A DNA stretch of 59,467 bases from an uncultured Bacteroidales bacterium (GCA_905235995.1 CAJONI010000013.1:1-59467), one strand, 5' to 3'. Shown: positions 1 through 8,299, counted from the first letter of the stretch. The notes: generated by a model not told the origin, from the letters alone. Program-made: numbers and translations.

Positions 1-33
1 CCCGCCGCTACGCCCTAAGCGCCGAAAATGGCG

Positions 34-1011
34 CTATTCGGAAAACAGAAGGCTGAAAAGTTTCTTCTGGGTGGGGTCCATCGGGAGGAGGACGGATTTG
101 GGACGGCGGGTGTAGGGTGAGACGTAGTTGACGCGGCGCATGGTGCGGACTGCTTCGCGCACCTGGGCGAGAGAGATGTCGGCGCCGGCATCGTCCAGCA
201 GCCGCTCAAGCTCCAGCTGTATCGCCAGCGCCGCCAGACAGATGCACAGATGCCCCTCCACACGGCCGCGCCTGCGCCGCAGCTGCGGCTTTACCGCCAG
301 GTCGGACGGGGTGATACGGAAATATCCGGCAAGCTCTTTTATTTCAGGACCCCGGCGCTCCACAGTCAGAGGACCGGAATCGCCATACTGGCGTGAAAGG
401 CGAGCGAAGAAGTTGTCGTTGAGGAAACGCCGCTCGACCAGACGTCCGGCTACGGGCCGCCGGTCGGCGGACATCAGCAGACAGAAAGCCGTTCTGGGCA
501 GCTGCGAGGACAATACCTTGCAATGCCTGGCAGGAAGCGGAGAGACCCTCAGCTCCGAAAGCCTCAGGGAATCGACCGCGGCATATATCTCCTCATCGGA
601 AGGCGTCGCCCCCAGATAACGTTGCAGGTAGCCCGCAACGCGCTTCTTGTTGCCCGGATTGTAGAGCCTGCAGACGACCATGTGCCTGAAGAGGCTGTCG
701 TGCCCCCCGTCCAGTCCCAGACGGTCGAACAGCGTGCCGAAAACGAGATCCGGGCCGCAGAGTTCTATCCTGCCTTCGGGAAGAGTGGCCACGTAGGAGC
801 GAAGCTGGGAGTCGTCCATCCTGCCGAAAAGGTTCTCAGGATTGCCCTCCTGCTCGCGGACGAATTCGCGGGCAAGGTTCTCCAGAAGGTCGGCTTCCTC
901 CACGCTTCTGGTCGAGCCGAAAGAGCGTACGACCTCGTAGCGCCCGCGACTCTTGTCGACGACCGTGATGCTTATGGAACCTGAAGGGTTTGTTTTCCTG
1001 CGGACGAACAT
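34..1011 (-). CDS. Transposase-derived protein (IS1634/IS4-like) lacking the catalytic core
   Basis: The 325-residue product has the two ends of an IS1634-type transposase. The N-terminus (about 1-148) starts MFVRRKTNPSGSISI and includes SLFRHMVVCRLYNPGNKK; the C-terminus (about 230-325) contains YFRITPSDLAVKP and GRVEGHLCICLAA. Full family members are usually well over 500 residues and carry a DDE nuclease core between these blocks. Here only about 80 residues lie between them and no DDE core is recognisable. The frame is nevertheless open, and a -7 box sits just upstream, so the gene is probably expressed. It could be an internally deleted IS remnant or a domesticated DNA-binding protein. 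Terminal inverted repeats were not identified. Confidence 0.75.
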   Translation of the reverse strand: MFVRRKTNPSGSISITVVDKSRGRYEVVRSFGSTRSVEEADLLENLAREFVREQEGNPENLFGRMDDSQLRSYVATLPEGRIELCGPDLVFGTLFDRLGLDGGHDSLFRHMVVCRLYNPGNKKRVAGYLQRYLGATPSDEEIYAAVDSLRLSELRVSPLPARHCKVLSSQLPRTAFCLLMSADRRPVAGRLVERRFLNDNFFARLSRQYGDSGPLTVERRGPEIKELAGYFRITPSDLAVKPQLRRRRGRVEGHLCICLAALAIQLELERLLDDAGADISLAQVREAVRTMRRVNYVSPYTRRPKSVLLPMDPTQKKLFSLLFSE

Positions 1012-1015
1012 ATCC

Positions 1016-1023
1016 CAAAGTTA
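1016..1023 (-). promoter_or_regulatory. -7 promoter element TAACTTTG
   Basis: Perfect match to the Bacteroidota TAnnTTTG element on the minus strand. It ends only 4 nt before the ATG at 1011, which implies an essentially leaderless transcript for the transposase-derived gene. Confidence 0.6.
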
Positions 1024-1039
1024 GCGAGTATCTTGCTAA
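1021..1039. promoter_or_regulatory. Near-perfect palindrome between divergent promoters
   Basis: TTAGCGAGTATCTTGCTAA pairs as an 8-bp inverted repeat with one G/T mismatch around a TAT centre. It overlaps the -7 box of the minus-strand gene and lies upstream of the chromate transporter promoter, the usual position of an operator. No regulator can be assigned. Confidence 0.45.
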
Positions 1040-1077
1040 TTTCCAAGCCCCATATTTCTTTCAATGCAGATTCTTCG

Positions 1078-1085
1078 TACCTTTG
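1078..1085 (+). promoter_or_regulatory. -7 promoter element TACCTTTG
   Basis: Perfect TAnnTTTG match, 7 nt upstream of the ATG at 1093. It supports that start over an in-frame upstream start at 1033, which would place the promoter inside the coding sequence. Confidence 0.65.
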
Positions 1086-1092
1086 CGCGGTC

Positions 1093-1623
1093 ATGAAGAC
1101 GCTACTGCAACTTTTCTGGACTTTCTTCAAGATCGGAGCCTTCACTTTCGGTAGCGGCTACGCCATGATTCCGATGATAGAGAAGGAAGTCGTAGACCGC
1201 AGGAAGTGGTTCGAGAGGGAAGAATTCTACGACCAGTTCGCCCTGGCCTCGTCGGCTCCCGGACCGTTCGCGCTCAACACGGCCGTATTCGTGGGTTACA
1301 AGCTCAATGGCTGGTGGGGATCCTTCGCCGCTGTACTCGGCGCCATCATCCCCTCATTCGTCATCATACTGCTTATAGCCGTATGCCTGACGGGCTTCCG
1401 CAGCAACGCCTATGTAGAGGCGGCGTTCAAGGGCATCCGTCCCGCGGTCATCGCGCTGATAGCCGTGCCTTTCCTCAACATGCTCAGGAAGTTGCCCTGG
1501 TACTTCATGCTGCTGGCCGTGGCCGTCGCGCTGGTCATCTGCTATCTGGGCATATCCCCCATCTGGTTCATCCTCGCCGGCGCCGCGATTGGCGTCGCAG
1601 TCCCCTGGTTCATGAAGCCATGA
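1093..1623 (+). CDS. chrA: Chromate transporter family protein, N-terminal half-type (ChrA)
   Basis: Inner-membrane protein of 176 residues from the short-chain CHR family, in which two half-size proteins are thought to form one chromate/anion transporter. The family hallmark near the N-terminus is clear (FFKIGAFTFGSGYAMIPMI, then a PGPFALNTAVFVGY loop), followed by several hydrophobic segments. The start at 1093 was chosen because the -7 box lies just before it. The stop overlaps the start of the second half gene by 4 nt (ATGA), so the two are probably translationally coupled. The actual substrate could be chromate or another oxyanion. Confidence 0.88.
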   Translation: MKTLLQLFWTFFKIGAFTFGSGYAMIPMIEKEVVDRRKWFEREEFYDQFALASSAPGPFALNTAVFVGYKLNGWWGSFAAVLGAIIPSFVIILLIAVCLTGFRSNAYVEAAFKGIRPAVIALIAVPFLNMLRKLPWYFMLLAVAVALVICYLGISPIWFILAGAAIGVAVPWFMKP

Positions 1624-2144
1624 TCTATCTCCAGCTTTTCCTTTCCTACCTGAAGATAGGTTTCTTCGGCTTCGGCGGCGGCTATGCCATGCTGTCGCTC
1701 ATCCAGAACGAGATGGTGGTCCGGCATGGATGGCTGACCGCCACTGAACTTGCCGACATAGTCGCCATTTCCCAGATGACGCCCGGCCCCATAGCCATCA
1801 ACTGCGCCACCTACGTGGGCTACACCGTCACGGGTACTGTGTGGGGCTCGATGCTGACGACACTGGCCGTCAGCCTGCCGCCACTCACGCTGATGGTGGC
1901 CATCACGGTTTTCTACAACCGGCTGAAGGACAACCCTACGATGCAGAGCGCCCTGAAATGGATGAAACCGATGCTCTGCGGCATGATAGGTGCTGCCGCG
2001 CTGATCTTCGTCAATCCCTCCACCTTCATCGACTGGAAGAGCTACGTGATCTTTGCCGTCTGCATGGCGGCCACCTGGTTCAAGGTAGATTCGATACTGC
2101 TGATCTGCCTCTCCGCCCTGGCGGGAATCCTGCTCTATATCTGA
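1620..2144 (+). CDS. chrA: Chromate transporter family protein, second half-type (ChrA)
   Basis: A 174-residue membrane protein and the partner of the preceding gene. It has the same hallmarks: YLKIGFFGFGGGYAMLSLI near the N-terminus and MTPGPIAINCATYVGY about 40 residues later, then hydrophobic segments. The start is the ATG of the ATGA overlap at 1620. A longer upstream reading in this frame is only a shadow of the first gene. The 3' end converges on queF with a 17-nt gap. Confidence 0.88.
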   Translation: MIYLQLFLSYLKIGFFGFGGGYAMLSLIQNEMVVRHGWLTATELADIVAISQMTPGPIAINCATYVGYTVTGTVWGSMLTTLAVSLPPLTLMVAITVFYNRLKDNPTMQSALKWMKPMLCGMIGAAALIFVNPSTFIDWKSYVIFAVCMAATWFKVDSILLICLSALAGILLYI

Positions 2145-2161
2145 AACCCAGGCCTGCGGCC

Positions 2162-2623
2162 CTATTCGTGCCGGGCGAAGCGCTCCGATGCGAGCTCTTC
2201 GTATTTCGTGCCGGGACGGCCGTAATTTGCGTAAGGGTAGATGGAGATTCCGCCGCGAGGGGTGAAGAAGCCGGTAACCTCGATGTAGCGGGGATCCATC
2301 AGTTTGATGAGGTCCTGCATTATGGTGTTGACGGTGTCCTCATGGAACCCTCCATGGTTGCGGAAGCTGCCAAGGTAGAGCTTGAGCGACTTGCTCTCCA
2401 CCATCTTCTCGTCGGGGATGTAGGAGATGCGTATCTCCGCGAAGTCGGGCTGCCCGGTGATGGGGCAGAGCGTCGTGAATTCAGGGCAGTTGAACCTCAC
2501 CCAGTAATCCCTGTCGGGATGCTGGTTGGTAAAGGCCTCGAGCAGCTGCGGGCTGTAGTCGAAGAGGTATTTGGTATTGTGCCCCAGGGCACTGAAGTCT
2601 TTCTGGTCTCTCTTGGAGTTCAT
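2162..2623 (-). CDS. queF: NADPH-dependent 7-cyano-7-deazaguanine (preQ0) reductase QueF
   Basis: Cytosolic enzyme that reduces preQ0 to preQ1 in queuosine biosynthesis. At 153 residues it is the short unimodular form. Signatures seen: [19 protein letters not shown], which contains the nucleophilic cysteine region, and [20 protein letters not shown], the QueF family motif that includes the substrate Glu. It lies 2 nt downstream of yhhQ on the same strand, so precursor uptake and conversion are co-expressed. Confidence 0.95.
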   Translation of the reverse strand: MNSKRDQKDFSALGHNTKYLFDYSPQLLEAFTNQHPDRDYWVRFNCPEFTTLCPITGQPDFAEIRISYIPDEKMVESKSLKLYLGSFRNHGGFHEDTVNTIMQDLIKLMDPRYIEVTGFFTPRGGISIYPYANYGRPGTKYEELASERFARHE

Positions 2624-2625
2624 GA

Positions 2626-3345
2626 CTAATCGATATATTTGATATTAAAAGGATTATATGAAATGTCGTAGTCATATGTGTCCAGGCCTTCCACTCGCTT
2701 GATACGGCGGGCGAGCGTTGAGGTAAGGGGCAGGACCAGCACCTCATACAGGGTCTTGACCGTGACCTGGGTCAGTATGATGGAGAGAATGGCCGTGAAA
2801 GGCATGACGCCCAGGAATGCCAGGGGATAGAATATCAGGGAGTCGGAAAGCTCTCCGGCCAGGGAGGAGGCGATGGCGCGGACGCCGAAATGCCGGCCCT
2901 TTGAGAGGACTTTCATGCGCGACATCACCAGCGCGTTGATCTGCGAACCCAGGATGAAGGCCAGCAGGGAGGAGGCGGTGGTGCGGGGCACAAGGCCGTA
3001 TAGCTGGTTGAAGCTGTGCGCGACGGCCTGGTTCTCAGGATATATGGGATCTGGAAGCCAGCAGATGAGCTGTGCTATGATCGCCACCAGGGCGCTGAGG
3101 GTGAAGCCCATCCAGATGACTAGCATGGCCCTGCGATATCCGTAGACCTCCGTCAGCAGGTCGTTTATGACATACGATATGGGAAAGATGATCACAGCCC
3201 CGGACAGCTGGAGGGAAGTGCCGCCAACCCGCCAGAGACGTGGAACGAAAAGATTGGATACGACCAGCAGGACACAGAAGGTTACTGCCAGCCAAATGAA
3301 CACAACACCGCCTCGGCGCTGTGTAGCGTTTTGATTTTCAGACAT
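2626..3345 (-). CDS. yhhQ: Queuosine precursor transporter YhhQ family (QPTR)
   Basis: A 239-residue integral membrane protein of the DUF165/YhhQ family, which imports queuosine precursors. It has about six hydrophobic segments, and the motif [26 protein letters not shown] is characteristic. It is the first gene of a two-gene operon with queF, which supports the assignment. A minus-strand -7 box at 3409-3416 lies about 63 nt upstream. Confidence 0.9.
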   Translation of the reverse strand: MSENQNATQRRGGVVFIWLAVTFCVLLVVSNLFVPRLWRVGGTSLQLSGAVIIFPISYVINDLLTEVYGYRRAMLVIWMGFTLSALVAIIAQLICWLPDPIYPENQAVAHSFNQLYGLVPRTTASSLLAFILGSQINALVMSRMKVLSKGRHFGVRAIASSLAGELSDSLIFYPLAFLGVMPFTAILSIILTQVTVKTLYEVLVLPLTSTLARRIKRVEGLDTYDYDISYNPFNIKYID

Positions 3346-3408
3346 TTTTTCTTGTTTTTATAGTGGTACCAAGCACACTTGCAGCGGGACCTTCCCGCCA
3401 CTCGGCCG

Positions 3409-3416
3409 CAAAGATA
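3409..3416 (-). promoter_or_regulatory. -7 promoter element TATCTTTG for yhhQ-queF
   Basis: Perfect TAnnTTTG on the minus strand, upstream of yhhQ and back to back with the prmA promoter. Confidence 0.55.
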
Positions 3417-3427
3417 AAGTTTTTTTG

Positions 3428-3435
3428 TAAATTCG
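3428..3435 (+). promoter_or_regulatory. -7-like element TAAATTCG for prmA
   Basis: One mismatch to TAnnTTTG, ending 4 nt before the prmA ATG. If it is used, the transcript has essentially no leader. Confidence 0.45.
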
Positions 3436-3439
3436 CACT

Positions 3440-4288
3440 ATGGACTACATCGCAGTACACATCAAACTCGACCCTTTCAGCGAAGAATGGGCTGAAATCA
3501 TCGAGGCTGAGATTGCCGAACTGGGTTTTGACAGTTTCACCATCGAGGAGCCGTTGCTCAACGCCTTCATTCCCCGTGAACAGTTTTCCGAACCCATGCT
3601 CAAGACCGTTCTCAGCGGTTTCGAGGCCGACCTGAAGCTTTCGCACACGGTGGAACTGGTGAAGGAGCAGAACTGGAACGCGGCCTGGGAGAGCGATTTC
3701 GAGCCGGTGGTGGTCGACGGTGAGGTCACGATAAAGGCGATCTACCACAAAGACCTGCCACGCACCCGCTACAACATAGTCATAGACCCGCAGATGAGCT
3801 TCGGCAGCGGTCATCATCAGACCACGACCCTGATGGTCAAGCAGTTGCTTGAAGACAGGAAATTGCTGCGCGGCAAGGCCGTACTCGACATGGGCTGCGG
3901 CACCGGCATCCTGGCCATCGTGGCAGCGAAGCTTGGGGCGGCGGTTCCCGTCCATGCTGTGGACATCGACCCGCGCTGCGCACGCTCCACCAAGGCCAAC
4001 GCCCGCCGCAACCGCATCCCTCACAAGCTCATAGTGGTATGCGGGGATGCCTCGGTGCTCATCCGCGGCCAGTACGACTGGATCCTGGCAAACATAAACC
4101 GCAACATACTCATAGCCGACATGGCGTCGTACGTACGGGCGCTCAAGCCTCAGGGAGGGCGCATCCTCCTCAGCGGCTTCTACGAATCCGACATTCCGAT
4201 GCTGCTCGAGGCCGCCGCTCCGCTCGGGCTTCACGAGGTCGGGCGCAAGTCGCTTGACAACTGGGCTTTGCTGATACTGGAAAAATAA
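3440..4288 (+). CDS. prmA: Ribosomal protein L11 methyltransferase PrmA
   Basis: SAM-dependent methyltransferase that modifies ribosomal protein L11. At 282 residues it is the usual length. The N-terminal substrate-recognition domain is followed by DPQMSFGSGHHQTT, the PrmA-specific loop, then motif I VLDMGCGTGILAIVAAKLGA, an acidic post-I strand (HAVDIDPRC) and ANINRNIL, which corresponds to the family NPPY-like region. The YhhN gene follows 7 nt later and is probably cotranscribed. Confidence 0.93.
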   Translation: MDYIAVHIKLDPFSEEWAEIIEAEIAELGFDSFTIEEPLLNAFIPREQFSEPMLKTVLSGFEADLKLSHTVELVKEQNWNAAWESDFEPVVVDGEVTIKAIYHKDLPRTRYNIVIDPQMSFGSGHHQTTTLMVKQLLEDRKLLRGKAVLDMGCGTGILAIVAAKLGAAVPVHAVDIDPRCARSTKANARRNRIPHKLIVVCGDASVLIRGQYDWILANINRNILIADMASYVRALKPQGGRILLSGFYESDIPMLLEAAAPLGLHEVGRKSLDNWALLILEK

Positions 4289-4295
4289 TCATATC

Positions 4296-5003
4296 ATGAA
4301 AAAGAATCAAACCTGGATCATTCCCGGCATCTTCTTCCTTGCCGCAGTGTCCGCCAATCTGCTTGGCTGCGTCACCGGCAACCTCGCGCTGGAGCACGGT
4401 GCGAAGGGCGCCCTGCTGCCCCTGCTGTCGCTCACAGGAATCACCTATCTGGCGGCACGTTCCTTCGACATGCGGACAGCCTCGATTCTCATCCTGGCTC
4501 AACTCTTCGGCTGGGCCGGCGACTCGCTGCTCATGGGAGAGCCTTTTGCCATGTTTGCCTCGGGCCTTGGAGCGTTCCTGCTGGGACATGTGTGCTACAT
4601 CAGCATCTTCTCGCGCTCGCTGAAGGGTATGAGTGCGGGAGGATGGGTCATCACGGTGATCGTGAAGGTCTGCATCCTGGTGGCGCTGGTACTGGCCATA
4701 GGCATCCACGGAGCCTTGCTTCCGCCAATGTTCATCTACGGTGCGGCTTTGCTGACGATCATCTGGTGCGGCTTGCGCGGCATACTGAAGAAAGACCGCA
4801 AAGGTCTGGCGCCCAAGTCCGTATGGGTGCTCATAATGCTTGGCGGCCTGCTCTTCCTCTTCTCCGACGGACTCATCGCGATGAGGACCTTCGGGATGGG
4901 CGACTTCCCTCAGCGCGGCTTCGTGATCATGGCCACCTACATCCTGGCGCAGGTGCTGCTCGGCACGGCAGGATGCAGGCTTGCGATATACGCAAAGAAA
5001 TAA
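4296..5003 (+). CDS. YhhN family membrane protein (lysoplasmalogenase-like)
   Basis: A 235-residue polytopic membrane protein. It shows YhhN/TMEM86 family features: an early GDSLL segment (FGWAGDSLLMGEPFAMF), FLLGHVCYISIF, and a later FLFSDGLIA. Characterised family members hydrolyse lysoplasmalogens, but the bacterial role is uncertain. It follows prmA closely and ends just before the tRNA-Leu promoter. Confidence 0.8.
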   Translation: MKKNQTWIIPGIFFLAAVSANLLGCVTGNLALEHGAKGALLPLLSLTGITYLAARSFDMRTASILILAQLFGWAGDSLLMGEPFAMFASGLGAFLLGHVCYISIFSRSLKGMSAGGWVITVIVKVCILVALVLAIGIHGALLPPMFIYGAALLTIIWCGLRGILKKDRKGLAPKSVWVLIMLGGLLFLFSDGLIAMRTFGMGDFPQRGFVIMATYILAQVLLGTAGCRLAIYAKK

Positions 5004-5007
5004 TTGA

Positions 5008-5015
5008 TATCTTTG
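5008..5015 (+). promoter_or_regulatory. -7 promoter element TATCTTTG for tRNA-Leu
   Basis: Perfect TAnnTTTG, 11 nt before the tRNA 5' end. Confidence 0.6.
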
Positions 5016-5026
5016 CGCCGGCTATT

Positions 5027-5108
5027 GCGGGTGTGTTGTAATTGGTAGCCAAGCCAGACTTAGGATCTGGTGCCGAAAGGCGTGGGGGTTCGAGTCCCCC
5101 CACCCGTA
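5027..5108 (+). tRNA. tRNA-Leu (anticodon UAG)
   Basis: An 82-nt class II tRNA. The acceptor strand GCGGGTG pairs with CACCCGT. The anticodon arm is CCAGA, loop CTTAGGA, TCTGG, giving anticodon TAG (reads CUN leucine codons). There is a long variable arm (TGCCGAAAGGCGT) and a T arm GGGGG-TTCGAGT-CCCCC. CCA is not encoded. Its last nucleotides form part of the following terminator hairpin. Confidence 0.95.
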
Positions 5109-5144
5109 CGAGAAAAGCTCCCAAGTGGGAGCTTTTCTCGTACG
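5105..5144 (+). terminator. Long hairpin terminator after tRNA-Leu
   Basis: Perfect 19-bp stem: 5105-5123 pairs with 5126-5144 around a 2-nt loop. The first four bases of the stem are the last four of the tRNA. It is followed by no strong T run, but a TTTTC tract lies inside the right arm. Confidence 0.7.
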
Positions 5145-5228
5145 AGCAGGCAGACAAGCTGCCTGCCTTTTCCTCGGGGGCACATCCCCCGACCCATCTC
5201 GATCAACCATATTTGGTGCACTAATTTC

Positions 5229-5523
5229 GTCATCCCGGACTTTATCCGGGTTCTAGGGCGCTCTTTCCGGTCCAGCGTCTGGACCGGAAGGATCACCGAA
5301 AGGTCTGGGGTGACGAGAATGCCGCGCCAACGATGGCGCCAAGGGCATAGCAGGCGGGCGTGGGTTGGCTTGGTGGAGCGGCACGGTTCTTTTCGGGACA
5401 GCGCTTGCGCTGGCACGAAAAGGGTTTGCCGCGCAACGGGAAAGCCCGCCTGAGCGGAGCCCGTTGATGGCGAGACCCCGGATCAGGTCCGGGGTGACGA
5501 AGGATCAGGTCCGTGGTGACGGA
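5229..5523. repeat. Composite palindromic (REP/MITE-like) repeat cluster
   Basis: No gene is visible between the tRNA-Leu terminator and the M20 peptidase. GTCATCCCGGACTT with a CCCGGA/TCCGGG stem occurs at 5229-5254, and the same unit appears inverted at 5472-5499 with a tandem partial copy at 5502-5523. A half-unit GGTCTGGGGTGACGAG is at 5303-5318. Between them are a perfect 11-bp hairpin (5265-5275/5279-5289), a 9-bp inverted pair (5351-5359/5444-5452) and a CTTTTCG...CGAAAAG hairpin (5389-5422). A further copy lies far away at 43935. Confidence 0.7.
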
Positions 5524-5526
5524 AGA

Positions 5527-6873
5527 TCAGAAATACTGATAGAACTTCGCGATGGATTCCATTCCTTTGAAGAACTGGTCGAGGAGGTAGCTTTCGTTGG
5601 GGGAGTGGATGAAGTCCCGTTCGAGACCGAAGCCCATCAGCAGCGGATCGGCCTTGAGGGCACGCTGCATTTCGGCCAGGATGGCGATGCTGCCGCCGCC
5701 GCGGCTCGGCACAGGATCGACACCATAGACCTCTCCGACAGCCCTCGAGGCAGCCTTGTAGGCCTTCGAAGAGATCGGGATCAGGAAGCCGTCGCCGCCG
5801 TGACGCTCCACGACTTCCACCGTCACGCCCTTCGGCGCGATGGCCTTGAAATGACGTGCGAAAAGCTTCGCTATCTTCTTGGAATCCTGGTTCGGGACAA
5901 GACGCATCGAAATCTTCGCATGAGCTTCTGAAGGAATCACCGTCTTCGAGCCTACGCCCGTGTAGCCACCCCATATCCCGCAGACATCGAGGCAGGGACG
6001 GATCCCGATGCGCTCGAGAGTGGTGTAGCCCTTTTCGCCCGTAAGGTCGTTCACGCCGATTTCTTCCATGAATTCAGCCTTGTCGTAGGGAGCCTTCGAA
6101 AGCAGCCTGCGGTCGGCCCGGCTCAGATCGACCACGTCGTCGTAGAAGCCCTTGACGGTGATGCGGCCGTCAGCGTCGACCAGCGAAGCAATCATCTTGC
6201 AGAGAGTGTTTATGGGGTTGTAGACGGCCCCTCCGTAGTGGCCGGAATGAAGGTCTTTCTTCGGGCCCTTTACCGTGACGTCCATGTAGCAGATGCCACG
6301 CATGCCGCAGTTGATCGACGGGACCTTGGAGGAGATCATCGTGGTGTCGGAGACGAGGATTATATCGCTGGCGAGCAGCTTCTTGTGGGCAGGGATCCAC
6401 TTGGAGAGAGCTCCGGAGCCCATCTCTTCCTCGCCCTCGAAGAGGAACTTCACGTTGTGACGCAGGGCGCCCGTGCGCACCAGGTACTCGAAAGCCTTGA
6501 TGTGCATGAAGGTCTGGCCCTTGTCGTCGTTGGCCCCGCGGGCGTAGATGGCCCCGTCGCGGATCTCCGGCTCGAAGGGATTGGACTTCCACTGCCCGAG
6601 AGGGTCGACGGGCATCACGTCGTAGTGGCCGTAGACCAGGACGGTGGGAGCTTTCGGATTGACTTTCTTCTCGCCGAACACCACCGGATGGCCTGTGGTG
6701 GGACAGACTTCGGCCCTGTCGGCACCGGCTTCAAGCAGGAGCTCCACCAGGCGGTTCGCGCAGCGGACCATGTCGTCCTTGTGGGCGGGTTCGGAACTTA
6801 TGGAAGGAATGCGGAGCAGGGAGAACAGTTCTTCGAAAAATCGGTCTTTGTTTTGCTCAATGTATTGTTTCAT
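5527..6873 (-). CDS. M20 family metallopeptidase (dipeptidase)
   Basis: Cytosolic zinc peptidase of 448 residues, probably a dipeptidase. Metal-site motifs: YGHYDVMPVDP (His and catalytic Asp), ARGANDDKGQ (bridging Asp), LFEGEEEMGS (catalytic Glu and ligand), and a distal FIHSPNESY histidine. The dimerisation (lid) domain falls between about residues 190 and 350, as in carnosinase-type M20 enzymes. It converges on the palindromic repeat cluster. The exact peptide specificity cannot be read from sequence. Confidence 0.9.
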   Translation of the reverse strand: MKQYIEQNKDRFFEELFSLLRIPSISSEPAHKDDMVRCANRLVELLLEAGADRAEVCPTTGHPVVFGEKKVNPKAPTVLVYGHYDVMPVDPLGQWKSNPFEPEIRDGAIYARGANDDKGQTFMHIKAFEYLVRTGALRHNVKFLFEGEEEMGSGALSKWIPAHKKLLASDIILVSDTTMISSKVPSINCGMRGICYMDVTVKGPKKDLHSGHYGGAVYNPINTLCKMIASLVDADGRITVKGFYDDVVDLSRADRRLLSKAPYDKAEFMEEIGVNDLTGEKGYTTLERIGIRPCLDVCGIWGGYTGVGSKTVIPSEAHAKISMRLVPNQDSKKIAKLFARHFKAIAPKGVTVEVVERHGGDGFLIPISSKAYKAASRAVGEVYGVDPVPSRGGGSIAILAEMQRALKADPLLMGFGLERDFIHSPNESYLLDQFFKGMESIAKFYQYF

Positions 6874-6916
6874 GGCGATTTTGGTTTCTATCCCTACAAA
6901 TTTAGTTAATTTTTTA

Positions 6917-6924
6917 TAACTTTG
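6917..6924 (+). promoter_or_regulatory. -7 promoter element TAACTTTG for tig-clpP-clpX
   Basis: Perfect TAnnTTTG, 33 nt upstream of the tig start and giving an ordinary short leader. Confidence 0.6.
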
Positions 6925-6957
6925 CGTCCCCCTTGAAAATAACGTTTAAACACTCAT

Positions 6958-8280
6958 ATGGAAATCAAGCAGAATCGGGTCGATGACCTGAACATGACCG
7001 TCACCTTCGTCCTCGGCAAGGAGGACTGGGAGGAATCCCGCAAGAAGAAACTCAACGACTATCGCCGCAAGGCGGAGATCCGCGGCTTCCGCCGCGGCAT
7101 GGCCCCCATGTCCCTGATCGAGAAGGTCCATGGCGGCCAGGCCCTCGCAGAGGTGCTCAACACCACCGTCAGCGAAGCCCTGAGCAAATTCATCGAGGAC
7201 GAGAAACTCAATATCCTCGGCGAGCCCCTCCCTTCAGAAGAGTCTGAAAAGAACGACTGGGACAACCCTGACGTCTTCACTTTCAGCTTCGACCTGGGCC
7301 TCGCTCCCGAGGTGAACGTCAGCGTGACGGCAGAGGACAAGATCCCGTACTACAACGTGACCGTGACCAAGGCCGCCCTGGAAGACTACCGCCATGGCCT
7401 GCTCAAGCAGTTCGGCCAGCTCGAAAGCGCCGAGGCCGCCGGCGAGGACGACTTCATCATCGCCGATTTCGAGGCCGGCGACCAGAAGATAGAAGGCGCC
7501 TACGTGTCGCTGCGGACCATCTCCGACGCGAAGGTCAAGAAGAGCTTCGTGGGCCTGAAGAAGGACGACACCAGGCAGGTCGACATCACGAAGGCCTTCG
7601 CCAACGAGGCCGACCGCGCCGCGATGTTCCACGTGAAGAAAGAGGAACTCGACACCCTGCCCGCAAAGTGGAAGATGACCGTGAAGGACGTCAAGACTTT
7701 CGTCGACGCCCCGCTCACCCAGGCCACCTTCGACCAGATCTTCGGCGAAGGCAGCTGCAAGGACGAGGCTGGGTTCGACGCGAAGGTGAAGGAACGCCTC
7801 CAGGCCGAATACGCCCAGGAGAGCGACTACCGCTTCATGGTCGACGCCAAGGAATACCTGATCGGCAAGGCCGCCATCACCCTGCCCGACGCCTTCATGA
7901 AGCGCTGGATCATGGCCGCCAACGACGGCAAGTTCACCATGGAGCAGATCGAGGCCGAGTACGACCTCTTCGCCAAGGACTTCCGCTGGAACATGGTTCG
8001 CGGCAAGATCATGAAGGACAACGGCCTCAAGGTCGAGATGGAAGACGTCAAGAAACAGGCCCGCTCGATGGCCGCCTACCAGTTCGCCATGTACGGCATG
8101 AACAATGTTCCCGAAGAGCACCTCGACAAATACGCCGAGCAGCTCCTTGGCGACCGCCAGCAGGCCGACCGCATCGTCGAGCACGTGGAGGACGACATCG
8201 CCCTGACCTGGGTCCGCAACAACGCTACCCTCGAGAAGAAGAAGATCTCGCTCGAGAAGATGCGCGAGCTCAACAAGTAA
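6958..8280 (+). CDS. tig: Trigger factor, ribosome-associated chaperone
   Basis: A 440-residue chaperone that binds nascent chains at the ribosome exit. The N-terminal ribosome-binding region contains RGFRRGMAPMSLIEKVHG, which corresponds to the GFRxGxxP loop that contacts L23. The central PPIase-like segment is divergent, as is common in Bacteroidota, and the C-terminal half is helical and highly charged. The order tig-clpP-clpX is conserved in many bacteria and is what fixes the identification. Confidence 0.93.
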   Translation: MEIKQNRVDDLNMTVTFVLGKEDWEESRKKKLNDYRRKAEIRGFRRGMAPMSLIEKVHGGQALAEVLNTTVSEALSKFIEDEKLNILGEPLPSEESEKNDWDNPDVFTFSFDLGLAPEVNVSVTAEDKIPYYNVTVTKAALEDYRHGLLKQFGQLESAEAAGEDDFIIADFEAGDQKIEGAYVSLRTISDAKVKKSFVGLKKDDTRQVDITKAFANEADRAAMFHVKKEELDTLPAKWKMTVKDVKTFVDAPLTQATFDQIFGEGSCKDEAGFDAKVKERLQAEYAQESDYRFMVDAKEYLIGKAAITLPDAFMKRWIMAANDGKFTMEQIEAEYDLFAKDFRWNMVRGKIMKDNGLKVEMEDVKKQARSMAAYQFAMYGMNNVPEEHLDKYAEQLLGDRQQADRIVEHVEDDIALTWVRNNATLEKKKISLEKMRELNK

Positions 8281-8299
8281 ACCCAAAACACCTGCCGCC

